Assembly: GCF_001544875.2 (NCBI RefSeq)
Contig: NZ_FCOA02000035.1
Span: forward strand, 16,534-80,533
Reading direction: 5' to 3'
DNA length: 64,000 bases
Origin: Caballeronia hypogeia
Lineage (GTDB): Bacteria > Pseudomonadota > Gammaproteobacteria > Burkholderiales > Burkholderiaceae
Positions 17,084 to 26,042 of the stretch are shown piece after piece; the first letter of the stretch is position 1, and every line of letters starts with the position of its first letter. The notes beneath the pieces were generated by a model. The model ran no database searches. It was not told the origin of the DNA and saw only the letters and a program-made list of their open reading frames with translations. A program made the translations under genes and the position numbers.

Positions 17084-19516
17084 TTAGCGATTCAATGCGT
17101 ACGCAATGACGTAATCGCCACGATCCGGCGACTGACGCGCGCCGCCCGCCGAGATCAGCACGTACTGCTTGCCCGTCTTCGGCGAGACATAGCTCATCGG
17201 GCCGCCCTGGCTTCCGACCGGCAGGCGCGCTTTCCACACTTCCTTGCCGGTGGCGCTGTCGAACGCGCGCAGATAGTAGTCTTGCGTGCCCGCGATGAAC
17301 ACGAGCCCGCCCTGCGTCGCCAGCGTGCCGCCGAGCGTCGGCATGCCGATGGGCATCTTCGCGCGCATCTTCACGCCGAACGGTCCCGTGTCCTGCACCG
17401 TGCCGACCGGCACTTGCCACAAGAGCTTTTGCGTCGTCAGATCGACGGCGGACAGCGTGCCGAACGGCGGCTTCTGACACGGAATGCCGAGCGGCGACAT
17501 GAAGCGGTTCTTGTTGACGGCATACGGCGTGCCCTTGAGCGGCACCGCGCCCATTCCCGCGTTCACCGCTTCGCCGCCGTTGCTGGCCGCTGCGTTGTCG
17601 GTCTTTTGCGGAATCATCTGCATCCAGAGGCCCAGGCGCATGTCGTTCAGGAAGATGACATGATGATTCGGATCGGTCGAGAGGCTGCCCCAGTTCATGC
17701 CGCCGAGCGAACCCGGAAAGCTCAGCGAGACATCCGTGTCGGGCGCGGTGAAGAGACCGTCATAACGCATCGACTTGAAGCTCAGGCGGCAGACGAGCTG
17801 ATCGAAGGGCGTCGCGCCCCACATGTCCGATTCCTTCAAGGTCTGCGCGCCGATCGTCGGCATGCCGTCCGAGAACGGCTGCGTCTTCGAATACTGCTCT
17901 TGCGGGATCGTACCGGTTTTCACCGGGCGTTCTTCGACGCGCGTGAGCGGCTTGCCCGTCATGCGGTCGAGCACGAAAATCTGGCCGGACTTCGTGCCGA
18001 ATACGACGGCGGGTTTCGTCGCGCCGTCCTTTCCCGGGAAGTCGATCAGGCTCGGCTGCATCGGAATGTCGAAGTCCCACAGATCGTTGTGGACCGTCTG
18101 GTACACCCACTTCTCGCGGCCGGTGGTCGCGTCGAGCGCGAGGATCGAGGTTGCATAGCGATGATCCAGCGCCGTGCGATTGCCGCCCCACAGATCCACC
18201 GACGAGCTGCCCATCGGGATGAACACCGTGTTCATCGCGGGATCGTAGGACATGGGTGCCCAGGAGTTCGGCGTGCTGCGCGCGTAGGTCTCGCCCGGCT
18301 GCAGGCGCGCGTTCGGATCGTCGTGACCCGGATCGAAGGCCCAGCGCATTTGCCCCGTGATGACGTCGAAGCCACGCAGCACGCCGCCCGGCATGTCGGT
18401 CTGCACGTTGTCGGCCACGCGGCCGCCCACGACGACCGTCGTGCCGGCGAGCGTCGGCGCGGAGGTGAGCTGATACTTCGGATCGGCTGCATCGCCCAGG
18501 CCCGCTTTCAGATCGACGAAGCCATGATCGCCGAAGTCTTCGCACATCGCGCCGGTATCGGCATCGATGGCGACGAGGCGCGCATCGATCGTGTTCATCA
18601 GGATGCGCCGCTGGCAGTTCGCGCCCGCAGCGACCGAGACCTGCGTCACGGGCGTCGAGCCCGCGATCGAAGGCTGCGTGAGCGGCTGCGTCGCGTCGAA
18701 GTAGGCGAGACCGCGACACCGGTTCCACACCTGCGCCTGCGCGTTGATCTCGCGTTTCCAGATTTGCTTGCCGCTGTCGGCATCGACGGCGATCACGTTG
18801 TTATGCGGCGTGCACATGTAGATGCGATCGCCGATCTGCAGCGGCGTCTGCTGATCTTCCGCGCCGTTGCCGGTGGGACTCTCGGGCACGTCGCCCGTAT
18901 GGAAGGTCCACGCGACCTGAAGGTTCTTCACGTTGTCGCGCGTGATCTGGTCGAGCGCGACGAAGCGGCTGCCGCCCGGCGTGTTGCCATAATTGCTCCA
19001 GTCCTTTTGCGCGTGATCCTTCGCAACCGGCACGAGCGGCGCGGGCGTTCCGTCGAACGCGACGGTCGGATGCGGCTGGAACATCTGCACGAAGGTCACG
19101 ATCATGCACAGCGCGATCACCGCCGCGAAACCATACGTACGCTTCGCCGCGGGCGTGCCCGTTTCGTGCGCGCGCAGCGCCGGCCATGTGAGCAGCGCGA
19201 AAACCATGAAGCCGGCGGGCAGCATGAGACGCGACACGAGCGGCCAGAAGTCGATGCCGGCGTCGAGCGGCGCCCAGATCAGCGTGCCGATGAAGGCCGC
19301 GCCATACACGAGCACCGCCGACGACTTCGCCCGCATGAACTGCACGGCGGACACGACGATGACCGCGCCCGCGATCAGGAAATACGCACTTCCATGCAGC
19401 AACGCGAGCTTCGCGCCGCCGATGACGAAGAACAGGCCGGTGGCCAGAAGCGCGAGACCCAATACAAGACACCCGGCTCTCAGCGCGACTGAAAGACGGG
19501 CTTCATTCGTAGACAT
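17084..19516 (-). CDS. gcd: Membrane-bound PQQ-dependent glucose dehydrogenase
   Basis: Oxidises glucose (and other aldoses) to gluconolactone in the periplasm and passes electrons to ubiquinone. 810 residues: five transmembrane helices in the first 145, then an eight-bladed PQQ propeller. Signatures include WTFHTGDVPES near residue 210, STPNSWAPMSYDPAMNTVF, and VHNDLWDFDIPMQPSL carrying the catalytic Asp, plus the repeated W-docking motifs. Start chosen at MSTNEARLSV with GGAGA 7 bases upstream; the open frame beyond it is unlikely to be translated. A LysR gene lies upstream on the same strand. Quinate/shikimate dehydrogenase (QuiA) is a related alternative. Confidence 0.87.
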   Translation of the reverse strand: MSTNEARLSVALRAGCLVLGLALLATGLFFVIGGAKLALLHGSAYFLIAGAVIVVSAVQFMRAKSSAVLVYGAAFIGTLIWAPLDAGIDFWPLVSRLMLPAGFMVFALLTWPALRAHETGTPAAKRTYGFAAVIALCMIVTFVQMFQPHPTVAFDGTPAPLVPVAKDHAQKDWSNYGNTPGGSRFVALDQITRDNVKNLQVAWTFHTGDVPESPTGNGAEDQQTPLQIGDRIYMCTPHNNVIAVDADSGKQIWKREINAQAQVWNRCRGLAYFDATQPLTQPSIAGSTPVTQVSVAAGANCQRRILMNTIDARLVAIDADTGAMCEDFGDHGFVDLKAGLGDAADPKYQLTSAPTLAGTTVVVGGRVADNVQTDMPGGVLRGFDVITGQMRWAFDPGHDDPNARLQPGETYARSTPNSWAPMSYDPAMNTVFIPMGSSSVDLWGGNRTALDHRYATSILALDATTGREKWVYQTVHNDLWDFDIPMQPSLIDFPGKDGATKPAVVFGTKSGQIFVLDRMTGKPLTRVEERPVKTGTIPQEQYSKTQPFSDGMPTIGAQTLKESDMWGATPFDQLVCRLSFKSMRYDGLFTAPDTDVSLSFPGSLGGMNWGSLSTDPNHHVIFLNDMRLGLWMQMIPQKTDNAAASNGGEAVNAGMGAVPLKGTPYAVNKNRFMSPLGIPCQKPPFGTLSAVDLTTQKLLWQVPVGTVQDTGPFGVKMRAKMPIGMPTLGGTLATQGGLVFIAGTQDYYLRAFDSATGKEVWKARLPVGSQGGPMSYVSPKTGKQYVLISAGGARQSPDRGDYVIAYALNR

Positions 19517-19652
19517 CGAATCTTTCTCCAGGGAATCTGCCATGCGATCCAGACGGCAGCCCTGCATGAGAAGACGTGGTCGTAAATGCTGGATCGCTCG
19601 CCTGCGCGGTTGTCGAAAAACCGGCGGGCAGTAAGCGTTAACCACTACATTC

Positions 19653-19666
19653 TAACTGGATAGTTA
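19653..19666. promoter_or_regulatory. Palindrome upstream of gcd, possible LysR site
   Basis: TAACT-GGAT-AGTTA is a perfect 5-bp inverted repeat in the 187-base gap between gcd and the lysR gene upstream of it, 137 bases before the gcd start. Confidence 0.35.
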
Positions 19667-19703
19667 AAATTGTGCACGCACGCGGAATCGTGTTCGGTGC
19701 ATC

Positions 19704-20612
19704 TCAGATGCGATGTTCGATCGCGAAGGACTCGCCCTCTTCTTCGAGCCACGAGCGAAACAGCACGATCAGATCGTCGTCGGTTTTTTCGTCGGCGACG
19801 TAGGTGCAGTAGCTTCGCGACGGCAGACGCGGACTCGCGAACGGCACGATCAGCCGGCCGGCGGCGAGGTCGCCTGCGACGAGCGCGGTCGGTCCCATCG
19901 CGATGCCCATGCCATCGACGGCGGCTTGCAAGGTCAGATAAAAGTGATCGAAAGTCAGCACCGCCGCCGGGCGCAGCTCGGGAAGGTCCACCTGCGCGAG
20001 CCAGTCGGGCCATACGCGCGGCAAGCTCGACGTGTGCAGCAAGGTGTGATGGCGCAGGTCGTCGGGCGCGCGAAGCGGCACGCGCCGCAGCAGCGCGAGG
20101 CAGCACACCGGCAGGCGTTCTTCGGCGAGAAAGGGCCGCATCGCGTAGCCGTAGAACGTGTCGGGGCCGCCGCGAATCACCATGTCGTAGGCGTCTTTCA
20201 GGCTTTCGACCGGCTCGTTCGACGTCTCGATCCGCACCTCGATACCGGGATGCCGCGCGCGAAACGTCTCCAGCCTCGGCACGAGCCAGCGCAACGTAAA
20301 CGTGGCGGGCGCGTTCACCGTGAGCGGTCGCGCCACCGCTTCGGACAGACCGTAGCGCGCCGTGGCGTGCGCGAGCTGATCGAACAGCGGACCGATTTCC
20401 GTCAGATAGGCGCGCGCCGCCGGGGTCAGCACGACACGGCGGTTATGCCGCTCGAACAGCGGCGCGCCGAGCCATTCTTCGAGCAGCCGCACCTGCTGGC
20501 TCACCGCGCCGTGCGTGACGTGCAGTTCCGCGGCGGCCTCCTTGAAGCTGCCGAGCCGCCCCGCCGCCTCGAAGGCGCGCAGCGCATTGAGCGAAGGCAA
20601 TGTCGGTCTCAT
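19704..20612 (-). CDS. LysR-family regulator, GcvA-like
   Basis: 302 residues. The N-terminus LPSLNALRAFEAAGRLGSFKEAAAELHVTHGAVSQQVRLLEEWLG, read in short segments, is the GcvA-subgroup HTH; the ligand domain begins near residue 90 (LTVNAPATFTLRWLVPRL) and includes the GcvA-like YDMVIRGGPD. It is divergent from the EamA exporter gene (90-base gap) and upstream of gcd on the same strand, so either could be its target. Divergent LysR-EamA pairs are common in Burkholderia, which makes the exporter the likelier one. Confidence 0.87.
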   Translation of the reverse strand: MRPTLPSLNALRAFEAAGRLGSFKEAAAELHVTHGAVSQQVRLLEEWLGAPLFERHNRRVVLTPAARAYLTEIGPLFDQLAHATARYGLSEAVARPLTVNAPATFTLRWLVPRLETFRARHPGIEVRIETSNEPVESLKDAYDMVIRGGPDTFYGYAMRPFLAEERLPVCCLALLRRVPLRAPDDLRHHTLLHTSSLPRVWPDWLAQVDLPELRPAAVLTFDHFYLTLQAAVDGMGIAMGPTALVAGDLAAGRLIVPFASPRLPSRSYCTYVADEKTDDDLIVLFRSWLEEEGESFAIEHRI

Positions 20613-20702
20613 TCACAATAGATTTTCTAACGTGACGACGCAATTTTAATGGTTTGTCGCGCGTCGCCAAGATAGATATTCTACGGACTGTCCGTCACAA
20701 AA

Positions 20703-21560
20703 ATGAAACAGGCGCGCATGTTCAGCTATACGGGCGGTGTCGTTCTCTTCGCAGCGGTGCTCCATGCGAGCTGGAACGCGATGCTTCACGGCAATCGCGA
20801 CCGCTTTCTCTCCATGACGTGGATGAGCATATCCATCGGCGTCGTGTCCACGCTCGTCGTCATGTCGCTGCCCTTGCCGCCGGCGGCCGCGTGGCCGTAC
20901 ATCGTCGCGTCGGGGCTGGTGCACATCGTCTATAACGTGAGCCTCGTGCGTTCGTACAAGCGCGGCGATCTCGCCCAGGCCTATCCGATTGCGCGCGGCT
21001 CGTCGCCGCTGCTCGTCACGCTCGGCGCTGCGCTGTTCGCACACGAGGCCATCGGTCCGTTGCACGCGGCAGGCGTCGTGCTGATCTCGGGCGGCATCAT
21101 GGCGCTCGCGCTGCAAGGCGGCCAGGTCTCGCGCGCGGGCGCGCTCGCCGCGTTCACGACCGGCGTGACCATCGCGATCTATACCGTGATCGACGGCATC
21201 GGCGTGCGCAAATCCGAAGGCGATGCGCTCGCCTACACCGCGTGGATGTTCCTGTTCTACTGGATCATGCCGCTGCTGTTCGCCGCGCAACGCGGCGTCA
21301 AGGCCCTGTGGACGCCGATACTCGACGCGCCCATGTCGGTGGGCTCGTCGGTCATCGGCGGACTCGTTTCGATCGCGGCTTACGGCATCGTCATCTGGGC
21401 GATGCAGGCGGGCGCGATGGGCGCGGTCTCGGCCTTGCGCGAGACCAGCGTGGTGTTCGCGGCGCTCATCGGGCGGATGTTCCTGCGGGAGTCGGTCAGC
21501 GTCAAGCGCTGGCTTGCGTGCGTGGTCGTCGCGGCGGGCGCCGTGTGTCTGGGCATGTGA
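20703..21560 (+). CDS. EamA-family (DMT superfamily) transporter
   Basis: 285-residue inner-membrane protein with ten predicted transmembrane helices in two EamA repeats. The first repeat runs over residues about 5-135 (FAAVLHASWNAMLHG, GSSPLLVTLGAALFAHEAIG), the second over about 145-280 (VSALRETSVVFAALIGRMFLRE). The family contains amino acid, metabolite and drug exporters; the substrate cannot be inferred. It starts at MKQARMFSY or the Met six residues later. It is divergent from the GcvA-like regulator and ends at a hairpin. Confidence 0.85.
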   Translation: MKQARMFSYTGGVVLFAAVLHASWNAMLHGNRDRFLSMTWMSISIGVVSTLVVMSLPLPPAAAWPYIVASGLVHIVYNVSLVRSYKRGDLAQAYPIARGSSPLLVTLGAALFAHEAIGPLHAAGVVLISGGIMALALQGGQVSRAGALAAFTTGVTIAIYTVIDGIGVRKSEGDALAYTAWMFLFYWIMPLLFAAQRGVKALWTPILDAPMSVGSSVIGGLVSIAAYGIVIWAMQAGAMGAVSALRETSVVFAALIGRMFLRESVSVKRWLACVVVAAGAVCLGM

Positions 21561-21569
21561 GCCCCGCCA

Positions 21570-21605
21570 GGCGGAAGCCTCGAAATGAGGCACAAGCCGC
21601 CGTTT
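21570..21605 (+). terminator. Terminator of the EamA gene
   Basis: An outer stem GGCGG/CCGCC encloses an inner hairpin GCCTC-GAAAT-GAGGC and is followed by GTTT. It lies 10 bases after the stop. Confidence 0.5.
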
Positions 21606-21693
21606 GATCGGTGAATCGGTCTGGCGCGAATGCCGTTACATTCATCATCGTGATATTGGGCTCGATGCGTCGAAGACGCACGCGCCTCGCGCG

Positions 21694-23652
21694 ATGAGCT
21701 TGTGTAACCCGGACGATTCGAGAACCACGTTGAAACCCGCAAAGGACTGGCACGCGGCGCCCCTGCCCGCCGACGAAGCGAAGCGCCTGCGTCAGTTGCG
21801 CAGCCTCGCCCTGCTCGACACGCCGCAAGAAGAAGTGTTCGACCGCGTGACGCGCGTGGCGGCCGAGCTGCTACAGGCGCCGATCGCGCTCGTGTCGCTG
21901 GTCGACGAGCATCGTCAGTGGTTCAAGTCGCGCGTGGGCCTCGACGTGTGCGAAACCGCGCGCGATGTCTCCTTCTGCGCGCACGCGGTGCACTCCGAAA
22001 GCCTGCTGCTGGTGGAAGACGCGCACGCCGATGCGCGCTTCGCGGGCAATCCGCTCGTCACGGGCGCGCCGCATATCCGTTTCTACGCGGGCGTGCCGCT
22101 GCGTTCGTCGGGCGGTCTCGTGCTCGGCACGCTCTGCGCGATCGATACCAGGCCAAGAAAGCTCACGCCCGCGAAACAAGCCGCGCTGTGCGATCTCGCC
22201 GCCACGGTCGAGCGTGAAATCGTGCAGCGCGAAGCCGCGCGCGAGACGCTCGAAGTGCAGGAGGTCGAGCGCCGCAAGCTGCGCGTCTCCGAGTCGCGCT
22301 TTCATACGATCTTCCAGCGGACGCCGACGGGCAAGGCCATCGTCGGACTGGACGGGCGCTTCGTCGAAGTGAATCCGAAACTGTGCGAAATCACCGGCTA
22401 TAGCGCCGACGAACTGATGCACATGACCTTTCAGGAGATCACCGTCGGCGCGGATCTGCCGGCCGACCTCGAACTCGTCGCCGAGCTGCTCGACGGCCGC
22501 AGAACGACTTATAGCTTCGAAAAGCGTTATCGCCGTCGCGACGGCGGCACGGTGTGGATCGACCTTTCCGTCGCGCTGATCCACGACGACGAAGGCAAGC
22601 CGATGCACTTCGTCAGCACGATGCAGGACATCTCCGGCCGCAAGCACAGCGAGGAAGTGTTGCGCGGCTATCGGCAGGAACTCGAGCGCCGCGTGCTCGA
22701 ACGCACCCGCGAGCTGACCAGCAGCCGCACCGCGCTGCAGACGATCACGGACAACCTGCCCGTGCTGATCGCCCACGTCGATGCGGACTTGCGCTATCGC
22801 TTCAACAATCAGGTTTATCGCGATGTGTTCGGCGTGGAGCCGTCCTCGCTGCACGGCACGACGGTGCGCGAGACGATCGGCGCGGCGGCCTTCGAGCATT
22901 GCCTGCCGTACTTCGCGCGCGTGCTCGCGGGCGAGCGCGTGGCGCATGAGGGTATCGTCTATGAAGGCGCGCCGAACCGCATGTGGAACGCGACTTATGT
23001 CCCGGAGTTTCAGCGCGGTGAAGTGGCGGGCTTCTACATCATGTCGCAGGACATCACCGAGACCAAGCAGCGTGAGAACCAGATGCGCTCCGAGGTCATG
23101 CTCGACGCGCTGACCGGCCTGCCGAACCGGCGCGCGCTCGCCGAGCAGCTCGCGCTTTCGATCGACGCGGCGCGCGACGCCGAAGTGCCGTTCGCCCTGT
23201 TCTTCATGGATCTCGACGGCTTCAAGAACGTCAACGACCAGCACGGCCACGACGCCGGCGACGCGCTGCTCCGGCAAGTCGCCGCGCGCCTGAAAAAGAC
23301 CACGCGCGCCGACGACCTGGTCTGCCGTCTGGCCGGCGACGAGTTCGTGCTGCTCGCCCGCGGCATCACGTCGACGAGCGCGTGCAGCCGCATCGCGCAG
23401 GATATCTGCCGCGCGATCGCCCGGCCGTTCGAAGTCGGCCAGAGCGAGGCGCGGCTCGGGACGAGCGTCGGTATCGCGATGTGCGCGGGCGGCACACAGA
23501 CGTCGGCGGAAGCGATTCTCGCCGAGGCCGACCGCGCGATGTACGAAGCCAAGCGCAAGGGACGCAACGGCTTTCGCTTCGCGTCGCTGCTCGCGGAGGT
23601 CGCGCCCGCCATCAACAATCTGGTCGACCGTGGCAGCGCGACGCGTCATTGA
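21694..23652 (+). CDS. GAF-PAS-PAS-GGDEF sensor diguanylate cyclase
   Basis: Predicted c-di-GMP synthase with sensory input; cytoplasmic, since no membrane segment is seen. About 652 residues from ATG 21694: GAF domain about 25-185 (VTRVAAELLQAPIALVSLVD), first PAS about 205-325 (FHTIFQRTPTGKAIVGLDGRFV), a coiled linker (QELERRVLERTRELTSS), second PAS about 345-465, then GGDEF about 475-640. The catalytic loop reads AGDEF rather than GGDEF; such variants can be active. An inhibitory I-site RADD stands five residues before it. A substrate Asp lies in MDLDGFKNVNDQHGHDAGD. Start uncertain: TTG codons follow closely. No EAL domain. Confidence 0.87.
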   Translation: MSLCNPDDSRTTLKPAKDWHAAPLPADEAKRLRQLRSLALLDTPQEEVFDRVTRVAAELLQAPIALVSLVDEHRQWFKSRVGLDVCETARDVSFCAHAVHSESLLLVEDAHADARFAGNPLVTGAPHIRFYAGVPLRSSGGLVLGTLCAIDTRPRKLTPAKQAALCDLAATVEREIVQREAARETLEVQEVERRKLRVSESRFHTIFQRTPTGKAIVGLDGRFVEVNPKLCEITGYSADELMHMTFQEITVGADLPADLELVAELLDGRRTTYSFEKRYRRRDGGTVWIDLSVALIHDDEGKPMHFVSTMQDISGRKHSEEVLRGYRQELERRVLERTRELTSSRTALQTITDNLPVLIAHVDADLRYRFNNQVYRDVFGVEPSSLHGTTVRETIGAAAFEHCLPYFARVLAGERVAHEGIVYEGAPNRMWNATYVPEFQRGEVAGFYIMSQDITETKQRENQMRSEVMLDALTGLPNRRALAEQLALSIDAARDAEVPFALFFMDLDGFKNVNDQHGHDAGDALLRQVAARLKKTTRADDLVCRLAGDEFVLLARGITSTSACSRIAQDICRAIARPFEVGQSEARLGTSVGIAMCAGGTQTSAEAILAEADRAMYEAKRKGRNGFRFASLLAEVAPAINNLVDRGSATRH

Positions 23653-23810
23653 ATCGGCACGCAAAATTTCACGATCCGAAATTGAGGTCCGTTTCTCGAA
23701 AATTCGCGCTGCATGGCAGCACGCGCGAGGTTGCATATCGGAGAATGGGCTTTCTCATCGTGAGATCGCGCGCATAACTCATTGATGCATTGCAAGTTTT
23801 ATTTCGTTCG

Positions 23811-23831
23811 CGCCGCCACTGAGCGGCGTTT
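23811..23831 (+). terminator. Weak terminator-like hairpin
   Basis: CGCCGC-CACTGA-GCGGCG followed by TTT, 158 bases after the GGDEF gene. It could end that transcript before the small gene at 23927. Confidence 0.35.
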
Positions 23832-23853
23832 GCCAACTGCGTTTTCTCGCTAA

Positions 23854-23869
23854 CCTCTTATACAAGAGG
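23854..23869. promoter_or_regulatory. Inverted repeat upstream of the 71-residue protein gene
   Basis: CCTCTT-ATAC-AAGAGG is a perfect 6-bp inverted repeat whose centre (TTATAC/TATACA) also looks like a -10 box. It is 57 bases upstream of the ATG at 23927, where an operator overlapping a promoter would sit. Confidence 0.4.
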
Positions 23870-23926
23870 CGCGCGTTCGCCCAGGCGAGCCGCCTCAATG
23901 CTTTCCAATCAAGCAGGAGAATAGCG

Positions 23927-24142
23927 ATGCAGAACGTCTATATCGAACCGATGCCGAAGGGCCAGTGGGGCCCCATCGATGGTTACGCCCTCGAATTTCA
24001 CGACGGCACCAGGATCACGCAGCAGGTTTATCGCTCGGAGCGGCTCGCGGTCGACGAAATCAAGCTGCGCGGTTATTCGCCGATGCTCGCGAAGGTGCGC
24101 ATCACCGACAAGACCGTCGATGACCATTGGAAAGCGGCATAA
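23927..24142 (+). CDS. Small conserved hypothetical protein, 71 residues
   Basis: A compact acidic/basic protein (MQNVYIEPMPKGQWGPIDGY start) preceded by AGGAG 8 bases upstream. The pattern Y-x-L-E-F-H-D-G-T-R-I-T-Q-x-V-Y, then L-R-G-Y-S-P-x-L-A-K-V-R-I-T-D-K, is that of a small beta-rich domain I associate with Burkholderia hypothetical proteins; no function is known to me. It lies alone with its own promoter-like palindrome and is followed by a convergent XRE regulator. Confidence 0.7.
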   Translation: MQNVYIEPMPKGQWGPIDGYALEFHDGTRITQQVYRSERLAVDEIKLRGYSPMLAKVRITDKTVDDHWKAA

Positions 24143-24180
24143 GCTCGGCGTGCTTCGCTTCGGCGGGAGCGAAGCACGCG

Positions 24181-25011
24181 TCAAGGCTTGTCGGCGGCCA
24201 GCGCCCTGATGCGCGCCGCCATGCCGGCGTCGACCGGCGTGTAGACGATCATCCCCAGATCCGGACGGCCATCGACCGAGAACGCCGAATACTCCAGCTC
24301 GACGGACCCAAGCACGGGATGCTGCAGACGCTTGACGGCATGCGCGTCCGAGTGCCCGAGCACATCGTTGTCGCGCCACAGGGCTTCGAACTCCGGACTC
24401 GCGCTGCACAGTTCTTCGACGAGTGCGGCGGCTTCCGACACGAGGCCCGCGCGCGCCACGTCCGCCCTGAACGCCCCCACGACGAATCGCGCCACGCTCT
24501 CCCAGTCGTGCTGACTCGCGCGAACGGCCGGATTGCGAAACAAGAACTTCAGGATATTGCGTCCGCCCGGCGGCAGTGCGCCGTAATCGGTCAGCACGAC
24601 CGCCGCCGCGGGATTCCACGCGACCACATCCCAGGTCGCGGTCTTGATGATCGCGGGACTGGCATTGAGCGAGTCGAGCAGACGCTGCAAGCGCGGATGG
24701 ACGCCATCGACCGGCTTGAGGCGGATTTCCGGCGGACGTCCCAGTCCGAGCATGAACAGATGCTCGCGCTCGGTGTCCGTCAGCATCAACGCGCCGGAGA
24801 TTCGCTCCAGCACCTCGGGCGACGGCGCACCGCCGCGCCCCTGTTCCAGCCACGTGTACCACGTCGGGCTGATGTTGGCGCGCTGCGCGACTTCTTCGCG
24901 GCGCAGGCCCGGCGTGCGTCGGCGCCCGGCGAATCCGAAGCTCGCCGGGTCGAGGCGCGTGCGGCGGCTGCGCAGAAAGTCGCCTAGCGATCCGGCCGGT
25001 TTCGATGACAT
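24181..25011 (-). CDS. XRE-type regulator with MmyB-like ligand domain
   Basis: 276 residues. N-terminal helix-turn-helix of the HTH_31 type (RRRTPGLRREEVAQRANISPTWYTWLEQGRG), then the MmyB/MLTR-like domain (residues about 105-270; VVAWNPAAAVVLTDYGALPP). Such regulators commonly sit divergent from short-chain reductases and repress them. Here the SDR-like gene at 25110 starts 98 bases away in the opposite direction, fitting that pattern. Ligand unknown. Confidence 0.87.
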   Translation of the reverse strand: MSSKPAGSLGDFLRSRRTRLDPASFGFAGRRRTPGLRREEVAQRANISPTWYTWLEQGRGGAPSPEVLERISGALMLTDTEREHLFMLGLGRPPEIRLKPVDGVHPRLQRLLDSLNASPAIIKTATWDVVAWNPAAAVVLTDYGALPPGGRNILKFLFRNPAVRASQHDWESVARFVVGAFRADVARAGLVSEAAALVEELCSASPEFEALWRDNDVLGHSDAHAVKRLQHPVLGSVELEYSAFSVDGRPDLGMIVYTPVDAGMAARIRALAADKP

Positions 25012-25109
25012 GAAGACCCTGTTAATCGCTTTACCATGATGAACTCACTACTTTAACGGGATAAAAATACGTCGGATAGTGAGCCTGTGACCAACAGGAG
25101 AACTTCACC

Positions 25110-25997
25110 ATGCGTATTTTCTTGACGGGCGCGACCGGCTTCATCGGCACGGCGCTCGTGCGTGAACTCATCGGCGCGGGCCATCAGGTGCTCGGCATGA
25201 CGCGCTCGGATGCGGGCGCGCAGGCGCTCGTCGATGCCGGCGCCGACGTGCATCGCGGCACGCTCGAAGATGTGGAAAGCATCAGGCAAGGTGCGGCGCA
25301 GGCCGACGCCGTCATTCACACGGCCTTCGATCACGACTTCTCGCGCTTCGTCGAGAACTGCGAGAAGGACAAGCGCGTGATCGCCGCGCTCGGTTCCGTG
25401 CTCGCGGGTTCGGACCGGCCGCTCGTCATCACGTCCGGCACCGGCATGGGCAGCGGCGAGCATGGCGAACCCGCCAGCGAAGACGTGTTCAACCTGCATC
25501 ATCCGAATCCGCGCATTGCTTCGGAGCTTGCGGGCAATGCGCTGCTGGAGGCGGGCGTCAACGTGTCGGTCGTGAGGCTGCCGCAGGTCCACGATCCGTT
25601 CCGGCAGGGCCTCATCACGCCACTCATCGCGATCGCGCGCGAGAAAGGCGTGTGCGGGTATGTGGGCGAAGGGAGCAATCGCTGGCCGGCGGGACATCTG
25701 TCGGATGTGGCGCGTTTGTATCGGCTGGCGGTCGAGAAGCGCGCGCGCGGCGCGCGCTATCACGCGGTCGGCGAAGAAGGCGTAAGCAGCAGGGAGATCG
25801 TCGAGGCGCTCGGGCGCGGGCTGAAATTGCCGGTCGCGTCCATCGCACCGGAAGAAGCCCAGGCGCATTTCGGCTGGATGGCAATGTTCGTCGCGCTAGA
25901 CATGCCCGCATCCAGCGCGCTGACGCAAGCGCGTCTCGGCTGGCGGCCGACGGGGCCGACGCTGATCGCCGACCTCGCCCAGGCGCGCTACGTCTGA
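25110..25997 (+). CDS. Extended SDR family NAD(P)-dependent oxidoreductase/epimerase
   Basis: 295-residue Rossmann enzyme. N-terminal nucleotide site MRIFLTGATGFIGTALVRELI (GxxGxxG) is clear. The usual YxxxK of SDRs is not obvious: the corresponding region reads NPRIASELAGNALLEAGVNVSVVRLP, with no Tyr, so it may be an atypical or NmrA-like member. AGGAG stands 10 bases before the ATG. The gene is probably controlled by the divergent XRE regulator. Substrate unknown. Confidence 0.82.
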   Translation: MRIFLTGATGFIGTALVRELIGAGHQVLGMTRSDAGAQALVDAGADVHRGTLEDVESIRQGAAQADAVIHTAFDHDFSRFVENCEKDKRVIAALGSVLAGSDRPLVITSGTGMGSGEHGEPASEDVFNLHHPNPRIASELAGNALLEAGVNVSVVRLPQVHDPFRQGLITPLIAIAREKGVCGYVGEGSNRWPAGHLSDVARLYRLAVEKRARGARYHAVGEEGVSSREIVEALGRGLKLPVASIAPEEAQAHFGWMAMFVALDMPASSALTQARLGWRPTGPTLIADLAQARYV

Positions 25998-26003
25998 GCA
26001 GGA

Positions 26004-26031
26004 GCGTCGGGCGGCACATGACGCCCGACGC
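26004..26031. terminator. Bidirectional hairpin between the SDR gene and the porin remnant
   Basis: GCGTCGGGCG and CGCCCGACGC form a perfect 10-bp stem with an 8-base loop, 6 bases past the SDR stop. No T-run. Confidence 0.4.
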
Positions 26032-26042
26032 CGCGTAAAGCG

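Noticed and set aside
17036..19492. 818-codon open frame opposite the glucose dehydrogenase gene
   Set aside because: Arg/His-rich translation with no domain; a shadow caused by GC-rich codon bias of the real minus-strand gene.
21871..23736. 621-codon open frame opposite the GGDEF gene
   Set aside because: Arg/Ala/Asp/Glu-rich antisense product without domains; the plus-strand GAF-PAS-GGDEF protein explains the region.
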